NCBI GenBank assembly: GCA_029820995.1
Contig: JALGUG010000024.1
Coordinates: 1-32,662, forward strand
From: Candidatus Zipacnadia bacterium
GTDB lineage: Bacteria; Armatimonadota; Zipacnadia; JALGUG01
Reading direction: 5' to 3'
Length of the DNA stretch: 32,662 bases
A model generated the notes under the pieces. That model worked only from the letters and a program-made list of their open reading frames with translations, was not told where the DNA came from and did no database searches. The position numbers were made by a program, and so were the translations under genes. Of this stretch, positions 1-8,414 are shown piece after piece. The stretch's first letter is position 1, and the number at the start of each line of letters is the position of its first letter.

Positions 1-966
1 TAGGGTTTCGATGGCATAGGCCAGCACCTCCACTCCGCTCATCCGTTCCGCGCTCCTCTGTTCCCACTCGCGCGATAGCGGCGTCATCACGGTGTCCCCG
101 CCGTCAATGAGGTATGACCCGATCAAGACGATGCGCCCCCGCAGCCTCTGGATGAATCCCGGATCCGTCTTCGCCGCGGCGAGCACGTGCCGCGCCCACA
201 CAGGCTTGAACCCACGCCCCGGCGGACCGCGGAAGTCGATCAGCAGCCGCTGTATCGGCCGTGACAGGCCGATTTGCTGTGCCATCGCCTCCGCCGACGC
301 GCCTTGGGGCACGTGCCCTTCGGGCGTGAGAAAGCTGCTCACTGCCACCAGGGGGATACTCGGCTCCAGGCCTCCCTCTCCCTCCAGGGCGGGCCGAAAA
401 TGACGCCACACTAGGTCCGGGTCCGGCCGCACGAATACTGTGCCGGTGCCCATCGCCGCCTGCTGGAACCTGGCCAGCGGCTGCACAACTCGCACCGTTG
501 CGCCCTGTTCCTCCACTGCCGCCGGGATGATCACATTGCCGGCTTCCTTCAGTGCAGCCTCCAGATCACGGTCGTACGTCTCGCCCGTGGGCCTATCCAG
601 TTGGACGTCGAGTACGATGACCTTGGCGCCGGCCTTCTTTACAGCGCGGACCAGCCGGGCCAGATACGACCGCGGCAGTGGCGTCCACTGCCGCCACTCT
701 TGCGCCTCTTCCTCCCCGATTCCCACCACCACGACCTGCGAAGGTCGGATGTTTGCCACGCGGCCCTGCAGCTCGTATCGGAGCTGGAAGGACCAATCTC
801 GCAAGCTCCCCTCCGGATGATGTACGAAGCCCGTCACGAGCAACACACCGCTGGCCAAGACGGCTATGCTGGCAGACGCGACACCGGCTCGGCTCAGGCC
901 CCAACCGTGTCCGCGCTCGCCCTTTCCTGCGCCGGACAATTCTCCAGTCCTCCGCCCTCTATTCAT
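1..966 (-). CDS. CHASE2-domain membrane sensor protein (C-terminus cut by window edge)
   Basis: Reading the minus strand from an ATG at 966 gives 322 residues with no stop before the window edge, so the C-terminal part is missing. The first ~28 residues are polar and glycine-rich. One hydrophobic segment follows (about residues 29-48), and then a CHASE2-like extracellular sensor domain. Seen in it are 'VVVVGIGEEEA' near the start, 'AKVIVLDVQLD' in the middle, and the typical closing pattern 'GRIVLIGSYLIDGGDTVMTP' followed by 'MSGVEVLAYAIETL'. CHASE2 proteins usually continue with transmembrane helices and an adenylate cyclase, kinase or GGDEF output domain, which lies outside the window, so the signalling output cannot be named. 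It is 89 bp downstream of the FecR-like gene on the same strand, and the two are probably co-transcribed. The ribosome-binding site is weak. CHASE2 assignment is confident; the exact start is less so. Confidence 0.82.
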   Translation of the reverse strand, partial: MNRGRRTGELSGAGKGERGHGWGLSRAGVASASIAVLASGVLLVTGFVHHPEGSLRDWSFQLRYELQGRVANIRPSQVVVVGIGEEEAQEWRQWTPLPRSYLARLVRAVKKAGAKVIVLDVQLDRPTGETYDRDLEAALKEAGNVIIPAAVEEQGATVRVVQPLARFQQAAMGTGTVFVRPDPDLVWRHFRPALEGEGGLEPSIPLVAVSSFLTPEGHVPQGASAEAMAQQIGLSRPIQRLLIDFRGPPGRGFKPVWARHVLAAAKTDPGFIQRLRGRIVLIGSYLIDGGDTVMTPLSREWEQRSAERMSGVEVLAYAIETL

Positions 967-1055
967 GCTCTGTGTGCTCTTGGTCGCGCCCTGCCAGGCG
1001 ACACTTCACCACTGATCCGGCCTGGCCCGGCCACGCACCGGCCGGCGGCAAGGCC

Positions 1056-2063
1056 TCAACGCCCTTCGAGACGCTCCTGCAGTTCGCTGGCCCGTCCCAT
1101 CATGTCACCCGCCAATTGGTACAGGCCCGCCCGCCTGCACAGGGACGCTAAGAGGAGATATCCCGTTGGCTGCGACGGGTCCGCCTCAATCGCCAGGTGG
1201 TACTCCCGCGCTGCGTCCCACACCGCCCCGATCTCCTCACATGCGGCCCCCAACATCAGATGCGCACCGGCCTGTTCGGCAAATGTCTCGTCCTGCGCGA
1301 GCTGGTTGCGATCGGACCTGATCTGTTCCCGCTCCTGGGCCGTCGCCAATCGAAACGCCGCCCGGTCACTGTCCCCACCCGCTTCTATGGTCCAGGTGTA
1401 CTCTAAGCCCTCCTGCAGCGGCGGCAGCTCAACGGTCAGCGCAGCCACGGCCAGCTCCGGCACAGTCCCCTCCACGGGCGGCCGGAACACCTTCGTGGCG
1501 TACAGCAGCCGATAGCCGCGACGAATCTCCAGCACGTACTGCTCAGCTCCCCCAGGGGCAGTCCAATAGAACGTCGCCCTCCGTCCCTCTGCGACCAACA
1601 GAGCCGGATCATTCTCTCCGGCTCGTTTGGCGGGCTGCAGCGCAACCAGGGGCATCGTCATCCCTCGCTGCAGTAGGTTCCGCCCTGGCTTCTCCGCACC
1701 CTTGAGGCGCTTCAACAGGTCGCGAACCAACCGGCGCAGTACGTCCTTCAGCCCGTTTCCTGTGCGCCCCGCCTGCTTCGGCGGGACCGAGAACGCCTCC
1801 CCTGCCCCAATTGTGTAGTACTCGCCGTCGGGCGTGACAATCTCCGCCGAACCGCCCTCGCCCACAACGATCTTGTCGTTCTCATGCAATCTCTGACACA
1901 GTCGAGCAGGGACCGCCGTCCTTTCTCCGGCGCGCTGCACCTTCACCGACTTCTTCACGCTCGTCACTATCGCGGCGACTTCATCTGGAGCCCCCTGCGG
2001 GCCGGCCCAGGCTTGAAGTGCGACCCCCAGCAGCGCCGCTCCCACCCACACACTCGCTTTCAC
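1056..2063 (-). CDS. Secreted FecR-like domain protein with C-terminal TPR-like helices
   Basis: I chose the GTG at 2063 because GGAAGGAGAGG lies just upstream and the first residues (VKASVWVGAALLGVALQAWA) form a signal peptide. An upstream ATG at 2111 would bury that signal. About residues 28-95 look like a FecR-type domain: a 'VKVQRAGERTAVPA' strand, then 'LHENDKIVVGEGGSAEIVTP' and 'GEYYTIGAGEAF'. A long basic linker follows, then a beta-rich segment ('RATFYWTAPGGAEQYVLEIR', similar to an Ig-like or fibronectin fold). The C-terminus has a tetratricopeptide-like helical pair ('HLMLGAACEEIGAVWDAARE' onward). FecR-domain proteins paired with CHASE2 proteins occur widely in environmental bacteria; the FecR protein is exported and is thought to act with the membrane sensor. 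The precise role is unknown. It runs divergently from the ThDP enzyme gene; the 167-bp gap between them must hold both promoters, but I see no clear consensus there. Confidence 0.8.
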   Translation of the reverse strand: MKASVWVGAALLGVALQAWAGPQGAPDEVAAIVTSVKKSVKVQRAGERTAVPARLCQRLHENDKIVVGEGGSAEIVTPDGEYYTIGAGEAFSVPPKQAGRTGNGLKDVLRRLVRDLLKRLKGAEKPGRNLLQRGMTMPLVALQPAKRAGENDPALLVAEGRRATFYWTAPGGAEQYVLEIRRGYRLLYATKVFRPPVEGTVPELAVAALTVELPPLQEGLEYTWTIEAGGDSDRAAFRLATAQEREQIRSDRNQLAQDETFAEQAGAHLMLGAACEEIGAVWDAAREYHLAIEADPSQPTGYLLLASLCRRAGLYQLAGDMMGRASELQERLEGR

Positions 2064-2230
2064 GCTGACCTCTCCTTCCGAGCCCTGAAGCGTTTGCCAT
2101 CGCCCTAGCATTCTTCCCGGTCCGCGTATTCGGCAAACTGGCCGCTGGCAGGAGCGCGCGGTCGCCTTGGGGAAGAAAACCGTGTCAAGCTTGCAGCAGC
2201 GGCCATTTCGCCTACGGAGGCCTCGTCGGT

Positions 2231-3832
2231 GTGACTTACGTCACTGCCGCACACGCGCTCGTCGAGACACTTCGTCGCAGTGGCGTCCGGGTCATCTTCG
2301 GTTATCCTGGCGGACACACTGTCTATCTGCACGATGCCCTGGCCGCTGCTCGCGACGATATCCGCCACATCCTCGTACGCCACGAACAGGCCGCAGCCAT
2401 GGCCGCGGACGCGTACGGTCGCATCACCGGCGGCGTTGGCCTTTGCCTGACCACCGCCGGCCCCGGGGCCACCAATGCCGCTACGGGCATCGCGGAAGCC
2501 TATTCCGACTGTACCGCCCTTGTGCAACTCGTCGCCCAGGTGGACTCAACATTCCTCGGCCGCGAGCGCGGAGCCTACCACGAAGCCGATCTGGACCGCC
2601 TCTTCCGGCCCATTACCAAGTGGTGCGCCACGGCGCGGTCGCCGCGCGAGATCCCGCACCTCGTCGCCCGCGCCATCTCTGAAGCCCGGCGGGGCCGTCC
2701 CCGACCAGTCCAGTTGAGCCTGCCCCGAGACCTGACCGCAGAGCCGGTGACGCTCGATCCACCGGTCGCTTCCATGGACCAGCCCCGCCCCCTGCCCGCC
2801 GCCCAGAACCTGGCGCAGGCCTGCGAGCTCTTGCGCGGCGCCGAACGGCCCGTCCTATTTGCCGGCGGCGGCGTCCTGGCCGGCCGCGCCTGCGACCAGC
2901 TCGCCGCCTTGGCCGAACACCTCGGCGCGCCGGTCATCACCAGCGCCATGGGCAAGGGCGTCCTCCCCGAGGACCATCCGCTCGCGGCCGGCCATGCCCA
3001 CACCGCACCCGCTCGCGAGCTCGCCGCCCAAGCCGACGTGATGCTCGCCGTCGGCACACGCTTCACCGAGGTGACCACGCACGCCTGGAGCTTCCCCGTT
3101 CCTACCCGGCTCATTCACCTGGACATTGACCCCACGCCCTTCGCTCAGACCTATCCGCCGGCCGTCTCTCTGCTGGGCGACGCGCGTGCGACGCTCCAGG
3201 CCCTTCTGGCTGAGCTGCCTGCCAATCCCGACCGTGCTGAACGGCTCGCCGCCAAGCTGGCCCCCCTCTGGGCCTCCTACCGCGCCTCCGTAGCCGACGA
3301 ACCGGAGCACGTCTTCCTCCGCCTGTTGCGCGCCGCGCTGCCCCGCGACACAATCGTCTGCTGCGACGTCGGCATGATCACCTACACCATGTACGGCCAC
3401 TTCCCCGTATATGGCCCGCAGCAGATGCTCACCGCGGCTGCCTATATCGCCATGGGCTGGGGGCTCCCGGCCGCCCTGGGCGCGAAGGTCGCGGCCCCCG
3501 ATCGTCCCGTCGTTGCCGTCACCGGCGATGGCGGCTTCCTGATGACCGCCCAGGAGCTCGCCACGCTTGTCCAGGAACACCTTCCGGTCGTCGTTGTGCT
3601 CGTCAATGATGACTGCCTCGGCACTATCGCCGGCATTCAGGAGCGCCGCTTCGACGGTCGCCGCTTCGCCGTTGACCTCAAGAATCCCGACTTCGTCCAG
3701 CTTGCTGGATCCTTTGGCGTTCCCGCCGAACGCCTTACTCAGATGGAGGCCGTCGCGCCCGCCCTCGACCGCGCGCTATCGGCCGGCTCGCCCTACTTGC
3801 TCGAGGTCAAGTGCTCCGCCCTCGGCTTCTGA
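2231..3832 (+). CDS. Thiamine-diphosphate-dependent acetolactate synthase-like enzyme
   Basis: A 533-residue protein of the ThDP enzyme family whose closest look is the large subunit of acetolactate synthase. The GTG start at 2231 is preceded by GGAGG at 2216-2220. The catalytic glutamate is in 'RHEQAAAMAADAYGR' (E52). The central nucleotide-binding-type domain starts near residue 190 ('ERPVLFAGGGV'). The ThDP/Mg motif runs from G432-D433-G434 to N459-D460. Three points differ from typical acetolactate synthase: the 'FQEAD' active-site motif is 'YHEAD' here (Y116-D120) with extra residues before it ('GRERGA'); the second half of the ThDP motif reads ND, not NN; and no small regulatory subunit (ilvN) follows. 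It may therefore be a catabolic enzyme or a 2-oxo-acid decarboxylase. A ribokinase gene follows 90 bp downstream on the same strand, and the pair may be co-transcribed. Family certain, substrate not. Confidence 0.85.
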   Translation: MTYVTAAHALVETLRRSGVRVIFGYPGGHTVYLHDALAAARDDIRHILVRHEQAAAMAADAYGRITGGVGLCLTTAGPGATNAATGIAEAYSDCTALVQLVAQVDSTFLGRERGAYHEADLDRLFRPITKWCATARSPREIPHLVARAISEARRGRPRPVQLSLPRDLTAEPVTLDPPVASMDQPRPLPAAQNLAQACELLRGAERPVLFAGGGVLAGRACDQLAALAEHLGAPVITSAMGKGVLPEDHPLAAGHAHTAPARELAAQADVMLAVGTRFTEVTTHAWSFPVPTRLIHLDIDPTPFAQTYPPAVSLLGDARATLQALLAELPANPDRAERLAAKLAPLWASYRASVADEPEHVFLRLLRAALPRDTIVCCDVGMITYTMYGHFPVYGPQQMLTAAAYIAMGWGLPAALGAKVAAPDRPVVAVTGDGGFLMTAQELATLVQEHLPVVVVLVNDDCLGTIAGIQERRFDGRRFAVDLKNPDFVQLAGSFGVPAERLTQMEAVAPALDRALSAGSPYLLEVKCSALGF

Positions 3833-3922
3833 TCCGCCACACTGTTTCTCGCGCCGACAAGGCAGGTAACGGTCCACCGGCGCCGAAGACAAGCTAAGCC
3901 TGTCCCCGACTGGAGGCCTCCT

Positions 3923-4840
3923 ATGGCCGCGCGCATCGTTGTCATTGGCAGCGCCAACACTGATCTGGTTGCGCGCGTTCCCTCGTTCCCCGCACCCGGC
4001 GAGTCCAAGATGGCCGACGAGTTCCACATCACCCCTGGCGGCAAAGGCGCCAACCAGGCTGTGGCGGCCGTCCGTGCCGGCGCGGACGTCACCTTCGTGG
4101 GGCGACTGGGGGATGACGACTTCGGCCGCCGGCGTCTCGACGAGCTTCGTTGCGCCGGCGTGGACTGCACCTACGTACGCCTGACCCACAACACCCATTC
4201 CGGTGTCGCACTAATCGCAATCGAACCCTCTGGCGAGAACCTCATCGTCGTGGCCCCGGGCGCCAATATGTGCGTGAGCGAGCGAGATGTCACCGAAGCC
4301 CGCAATGCCCTCGCCGGTGCCGATTGCCTCCTATTGCAGCTCGAGATCCCGCACGAAACCGTCTACCATGCCCTTCGGGTGGCGCGCAAAGAAGGCGTGA
4401 CCACGATCCTGAACCCGGCCCCAGCTCCCTCTGAGCCCCTCCCCGACGACGTCTGGCCCCATATTGACTACCTCACGCCCAATCAGACCGAAATGGCCGC
4501 TCTGACCTCGGACCTGAACGCGCCCGATGCCGAATCTGCCGCTCGCGCCCTGCTCGCACGGGGCGTGGGAGCGGTCATCATGACTCTCGGAGCGCACGGG
4601 GCTCGCTGCCTGACCCCCGACATGGACGAGGTCGTGCCCGCCTTTGAGGTCGAGGCCGTAGATACTGTCGGTGCCGGTGATGCCTTCGCGGCGGGCCTCG
4701 GCTGCGCCTTGGCCGAAGGACGACCTCTGCTCGAAGCCGTCCGCTTCGCCAACGCGGCCGCGGCGCTCTCCGTCACCGGCTCGGGTGCGCAGGAGTCCAT
4801 GCCCGAACGCCACGAGATCGAGGAACTCCTCGCCTCCTGA
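3923..4840 (+). CDS. rbsK: Ribokinase (PfkB family sugar kinase)
   Basis: A 305-residue cytoplasmic kinase, normal length for ribokinase, which phosphorylates D-ribose to ribose 5-phosphate with ATP. Family signatures are all present: N-terminal 'IGSANTDLVARVP', the substrate-binding 'GGKGAN' (residues 39-44), 'LLLQLEIP', 'NPAPA', 'LTPNQTE', and the C-terminal PfkB signature 'DTVGAGDAF' (247-255), where D253 would be the catalytic base. The ATG at 3923 follows CTGGAGG at a short distance. It lies downstream of the ThDP enzyme. Its natural partners, RbsB/RbsC-like transport proteins, are about 19 kb away at 23435-25540. PfkB kinases vary in substrate, so another sugar is possible, but the motif set fits ribokinase closely. 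The gene converges on the minus-strand glycerophosphotransferase-like operon; the 93-bp gap between them shows no convincing terminator hairpin. Confidence 0.88.
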   Translation: MAARIVVIGSANTDLVARVPSFPAPGESKMADEFHITPGGKGANQAVAAVRAGADVTFVGRLGDDDFGRRRLDELRCAGVDCTYVRLTHNTHSGVALIAIEPSGENLIVVAPGANMCVSERDVTEARNALAGADCLLLQLEIPHETVYHALRVARKEGVTTILNPAPAPSEPLPDDVWPHIDYLTPNQTEMAALTSDLNAPDAESAARALLARGVGAVIMTLGAHGARCLTPDMDEVVPAFEVEAVDTVGAGDAFAAGLGCALAEGRPLLEAVRFANAAAALSVTGSGAQESMPERHEIEELLAS

Positions 4841-4933
4841 ACTGCGGCCCTCTCTCGAGCATCTGCGCCCGTGTGTTGCAGGAGGAACCGAATGCGCCGC
4901 CTTCTGCGCGGCCGAAGCATCCGACCCGGGAAG

Positions 4934-6145
4934 CTAGCAAGCCCTGCAAAGCTCGGCCAACGCCGTCGCCGCCCGTTGGGCCGCCCGGCCGTCCAGCTTG
5001 TAGAACACGTAGTCCCGCATGGCCCGTCGCTGTTCGCCTTTCTCCTCCGGGCTGTCCAGCAGCCGCTCGACCACTGCCCCCAACGCCCGCGCCTCTGTCA
5101 CCACGGTTCCGCAGGCGTGAATGCTCTCCCATTCCCCTCGACGTCGCGTCTTGGCTGCCTGCACGCCACCTCCTGCCAAGTGGTCGAAGAACACCAGTGG
5201 TCGGTCGAAAACTAGAAACTCCTGTGCCACCGACGAGTAGTCCGTAATCAACAGGTCCGACGCCGCCATCAGCGGCAGCACATCGCGTTCCTCCTCGATG
5301 AACGCCGCCCGCTCCCGTTCCGCGACTGCCCCCTTAGTGCGCTCGTACCCCTTTACCTCGCCGTCTCGCGCGGCCATCGCCAGCAGCCCGTGCAGCTTCA
5401 CGATCAGGTTGTGCTCGCCGGGCACCGCCTCGCAGATGTCCAGGCCGTGTTCGGGGAACGAACTCATCGTGCCGTGCGTCGGGGCATACAGGACGGTCCG
5501 CGCGCTCAGCTCCAGCCCCAGGTCAGCCAGCACCTCCTCGCGCCTCATCTCCCCCCGGACGATTGCATCCGTCTTCGGCACGCCGACCATCGTCCACCGC
5601 ACCTTCTCCAGCACGCCCAGCCGGACGAACCGGTCCCGCATCTCCGGGCCCGTCAACAGCAGCAGATCATACGCGGCCATGTGGGGACTGTACTTGAGGT
5701 TCTTGCTCGACACGCTGTGGAAAATCTGCGCCTGACGAATGTGGCGATACGACCGCCCTCCCTGGGCCATCAGACCCAGCAGGTCCCGCCGCAGGTGGTG
5801 CGCCCGATCCGCCGTAGTCACGATCAGGTCCGGCGACAGCTCCCTGGCTATGTCCGCCAGCATCAGGCGCCTCGGTCGCCGGCGCAACTGGGGACGAAGG
5901 CTCCTTGGTGCCAGCCCCAGGCTAACCTTACTGCCCGGCTCGAACAGCCGCGCGTGATCCCTCAGACCCGCTGCGACCATGCTCTCGTACGTCAGCGGGC
6001 GCTCGGTGCACAGCGTTCCTCCCGTCAGAGCGTGAACGGGCTGAACCCACGCCAGACCGTTCGCTGACACATAGTACGCAACGCTTGCGCCTTCCGGCCA
6101 GTCAACGGGGATCGCGTCCGCGCTGTCTTGCACCGCTAGCCCCAC
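4934..6145 (-). CDS. CDP-glycerol glycerophosphotransferase-like protein (copy 2 of operon)
   Basis: A 403-residue protein of the TagB/TagF-like glycerophosphotransferase family (Glyphos_transf), which moves a glycerol-phosphate or ribitol-phosphate unit from a CDP carrier onto a glycan. Seen: a GT-B-like N-terminal half ('SVAYYVSANGLAWVQPVHAL'), 'VRWTMVGVPKTD', 'VLYAPTHGTMSSFPEHG', 'HNLIVKLHG', and the C-terminal signature 'ITDYSSVAQEFLVFDRPLVF' around D302. In known members a His in a 'K-x-H-P' motif is functionally important; here the proline is glycine (KLHG). The GTG at 6145 starts 2 bp after the stop of the methyltransferase gene, so translational coupling is likely. It is clearly homologous to the first gene of the operon (7080-8267). 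No membrane segment is visible, so it would be cytoplasmic or peripheral. Donor and acceptor are unknown. Confidence 0.8.
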   Translation of the reverse strand: MGLAVQDSADAIPVDWPEGASVAYYVSANGLAWVQPVHALTGGTLCTERPLTYESMVAAGLRDHARLFEPGSKVSLGLAPRSLRPQLRRRPRRLMLADIARELSPDLIVTTADRAHHLRRDLLGLMAQGGRSYRHIRQAQIFHSVSSKNLKYSPHMAAYDLLLLTGPEMRDRFVRLGVLEKVRWTMVGVPKTDAIVRGEMRREEVLADLGLELSARTVLYAPTHGTMSSFPEHGLDICEAVPGEHNLIVKLHGLLAMAARDGEVKGYERTKGAVAERERAAFIEEERDVLPLMAASDLLITDYSSVAQEFLVFDRPLVFFDHLAGGGVQAAKTRRRGEWESIHACGTVVTEARALGAVVERLLDSPEEKGEQRRAMRDYVFYKLDGRAAQRAATALAELCRAC

Positions 6146-6147
6146 TT

Positions 6148-7083
6148 CTACGGGCCTGTACCCTTCGCCCCCGGCTTCTCACCGAACGCCACGAAATAAT
6201 ACGGAAAGCCCAGCCTGGCATACAGGGCCTGACGCAGATGCTCCCGGAGGTGCTTGATCGGTCGCTCCTCCAGCGGCACGAAATCATCCACCCGCGCCAG
6301 GTTGAGCCCGCACCGTGACATGAGCTGGCCCAGATGCTCCGGTGTCCACTGGACTAGATGATGCGTCGGAGTCGAAGTGTAGATCCGACGCCGGTACAGC
6401 CTCAGAAGGGGTTGAAGGTACCAGGGGAACTCCATCCCGCTGAGCGCCCGTCCGTCCGGCATCTTCAGCACCGTAACCCCGCCGGGCCGCAGGAGCTGCT
6501 CGATTATCCGCAGCGTCCCCTCCGGGTCGCGCAGGTGCTCGAACACGTTCCACGCAGCCACGACGTCGAACGTCCCCGCCTCCAGCGCCGGGAATACGTC
6601 CTCCAGCGTCCCGTGGTGCACCTCAATCCCATGCGTCTCTCGGATGTACTCGCAGCGGATCTTCGCCAGGTCCGCACCCGTCACCGCCCAGCCTCTCTCC
6701 GCGCAGACCTGCAGGAACCACCCCAGCCCCGGCCCGATCTCGAACAGCTTGCCCGTTTCCCGGTATGGCTCGATCTCGCTCGCGTAGCGCTTGAACGCCA
6801 CCAGCCGAGACCGCTTCCACACCTTCAACCGCCACTCCAGGTCCTTCTGGTCATAGTCATAGGACCGCGCCAGACTCTCCGCATCCAGCCGCGGATTCGT
6901 GTACATCAGCCCGCATTCGCGGCAGCGGACCACCGTCATCCCCTTGCGCCTCAGGATCGGCTCGTAGTTATCCGCGCCGCACAGGTAGCAGAACACGTAC
7001 TCCTCGCCCGCCGGCGCCTCCTTTGCCGCGTTGATCATGGGCTCCAACACACGTACCCCATTCACTCTGCAGTTTAGCGTCAA
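6148..7083 (-). CDS. SAM-dependent class I methyltransferase with N-terminal zinc ribbon
   Basis: A 311-residue methyltransferase of the type often found in surface-glycan clusters. The N-terminus carries a zinc-ribbon-like module with paired cysteines C32-x2-C35 and C54-x2-C57. The Rossmann domain follows: motif I 'KLFEIGPGLGWFLQ', then 'TFDVVAAWNVFEHLRDPEGT' and 'LLRPGGVTVLKMPD', all typical of Methyltransf_23-like enzymes. A C-terminal region with many aromatic and basic residues would contact the acceptor. The longest reading uses a TTG at 7083 that overlaps the TGA stop of the upstream gene by 4 bp (TTGA). An ATG at 7038 is an alternative that still keeps the whole zinc ribbon. It sits between two homologous glycerophosphotransferase-like genes with almost no spacing, so it most likely methylates the same polymer or a sugar precursor. 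The acceptor is not predictable from sequence. Confidence 0.82.
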   Translation of the reverse strand: MTLNCRVNGVRVLEPMINAAKEAPAGEEYVFCYLCGADNYEPILRRKGMTVVRCRECGLMYTNPRLDAESLARSYDYDQKDLEWRLKVWKRSRLVAFKRYASEIEPYRETGKLFEIGPGLGWFLQVCAERGWAVTGADLAKIRCEYIRETHGIEVHHGTLEDVFPALEAGTFDVVAAWNVFEHLRDPEGTLRIIEQLLRPGGVTVLKMPDGRALSGMEFPWYLQPLLRLYRRRIYTSTPTHHLVQWTPEHLGQLMSRCGLNLARVDDFVPLEERPIKHLREHLRQALYARLGFPYYFVAFGEKPGAKGTGP

Positions 7084-8267
7084 GACTGACCGCCGCTAGC
7101 CTCCCTCAACTCGTGTATCGCCGCCACCGCCCGCTCCGACGCCTTGCCGTCGAGTTTGTAGAAGATGTAGTCCCGAAGCCTCTGTCGCTCGGCTGCCTTC
7201 TCCTGCGGTCGTGTCAGCGCCCGGTCCACAGCTCGAGCAATCTCTCCGACCTCGGTCGTGACCTCGGCCGCCGGGAAGACCGCCTCGATGTCCAGTCGCC
7301 GGCGCCGCTCCGCATCTCGACCGGTCGCGCCGGCCAGGTGGTCGAAGATGACCAGGGGCCGGTCAAACATCAGGAACTCCTCGGCCAGCGACGAGTAGTC
7401 CGTCACCATCACGTCCGCAGGGCACATCACGCGCACCGCATCGGCCTCTGACGGGAAGAACACTGCATTCCTTCGCTCCTGCAGATCCGCCTCCACTGCC
7501 CGCAGCGCCTCCGCCGCCACCGCGTTCTGCTGGGCATCAATGGCAATGTACGGGTGCAGCGTCACAATCAGGTTGTACTCCTCCCCAATCGCCTGGCAGA
7601 TCTGACGCCCCCAGCGATGGAAGGAGCTCAGCGCCCCGTGCGTTGGAGCGTAGATCACTGTGGGACGATCCTTCGCCAAACCCATCTCTGCGAGAACCTC
7701 GGGCCCGCGTAGCCGGCCGTCAAACACCGGGTCCGACTTGCACAAGCCCACCATCGTCCAGCGCGTCCGCTCCAGAACGCCGATGCGCTCAAATCCGTCG
7801 CGGGTCCGGGGCCCGCAGAGCAGCAACAGGTCATGGTTGGCCACGTGCCGCCGGAAGCGGTTGTCCTTACTGGAGATGTCGTGGAACGCCTGTACCTGTT
7901 TCGTTCGGGCAAAGGTCGAGCAGCCTTGCCGCAGCCATCCCACCAGGTCCCGGTGTATCGTGTTGTCGTGGTTCGCGGTATTGACGATCACGTCCGGCTC
8001 TAGCTCCCGTGCCAGCCAATGCAGCCCCAACCGAACTTGCTTCCGTTTCAGTGTGAGCTTTCCGGTGCCGACCCGCCGTCCCACCGTCAGCTTATGCGGC
8101 GTCGGCGCCAGCACCGCCTCCGTCTGCGGGAATCGCTCGCGTAGCAGCTCGTACGTGCCCCGGACCTCCGTGCAAATGGGCCCCCCGGTCAGTTCTTGCA
8201 GGCACTTGACCCAGAAGATATGCTGAATGTCTCGCGCGTAGTACGCGATTCGAAGCTGCTCCGACAT
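7080..8267 (-). CDS. CDP-glycerol glycerophosphotransferase-like protein (copy 1, first gene of operon)
   Basis: A 395-residue homologue of the protein at 4934-6145, same family and domain order: 'LRIAYYARDIQHIFWVKCLQ' at the N-terminus, 'TRWTMVGLCKSDPVFDG', 'TVIYAPTHGALSSFHRWG', 'YNLIVTLHPYIAID', and the family signature 'VTDYSSLAEEFLMFDRP' around D290. In the 'K-x-H-P' motif the lysine is threonine here (TLHP), whereas the second copy keeps lysine but lost proline. The two therefore differ in the active-site region and may have different donors or acceptors. This is the first gene of the operon, and a promoter candidate lies at 8354-8383. No gene for CDP-glycerol synthesis (TagD-like), ABC export (TagGH) or polymer attachment is in the window. 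Family call is good; the reaction is inferred. Confidence 0.82.
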   Translation of the reverse strand: MSEQLRIAYYARDIQHIFWVKCLQELTGGPICTEVRGTYELLRERFPQTEAVLAPTPHKLTVGRRVGTGKLTLKRKQVRLGLHWLARELEPDVIVNTANHDNTIHRDLVGWLRQGCSTFARTKQVQAFHDISSKDNRFRRHVANHDLLLLCGPRTRDGFERIGVLERTRWTMVGLCKSDPVFDGRLRGPEVLAEMGLAKDRPTVIYAPTHGALSSFHRWGRQICQAIGEEYNLIVTLHPYIAIDAQQNAVAAEALRAVEADLQERRNAVFFPSEADAVRVMCPADVMVTDYSSLAEEFLMFDRPLVIFDHLAGATGRDAERRRRLDIEAVFPAAEVTTEVGEIARAVDRALTRPQEKAAERQRLRDYIFYKLDGKASERAVAAIHELREASGGQS

Positions 8268-8353
8268 CAGATCCAGTCTGCACCGGCGCCCCCGCGTCTC
8301 TCAAGCGCCAAACGCTCTTTTGCATCCAAATTCAAGCTCCGCATCCCAAACTC

Positions 8354-8383
8354 AACATAGACCGCCCCTCGCCGGCAAGTCAA
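8354..8383 (-). promoter_or_regulatory. Candidate sigma-70 promoter of the glycerophosphotransferase operon
   Basis: On the minus strand TTGACT (8378-8383) and TATGTT (8354-8359) are 18 bp apart, five and four matches to the -35 and -10 consensus. Transcription would begin near 8347, about 80 nt before the ATG at 8267. The site lies in the 147-bp gap after the end of the large secreted protein gene at 8415, which supports a separate operon start. Confidence 0.45.
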
Positions 8384-8414
8384 GCAGACACGCAGGCTCA
8401 GCCCCCCCAACGCC

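Noticed and set aside
4841-4933. Possible terminator between convergent ribokinase and glycerophosphotransferase-like genes
   Set aside because: Only a 5-bp imperfect stem (GCCGC/GCGGC) without a T-run is present, which is expected by chance at this GC content.
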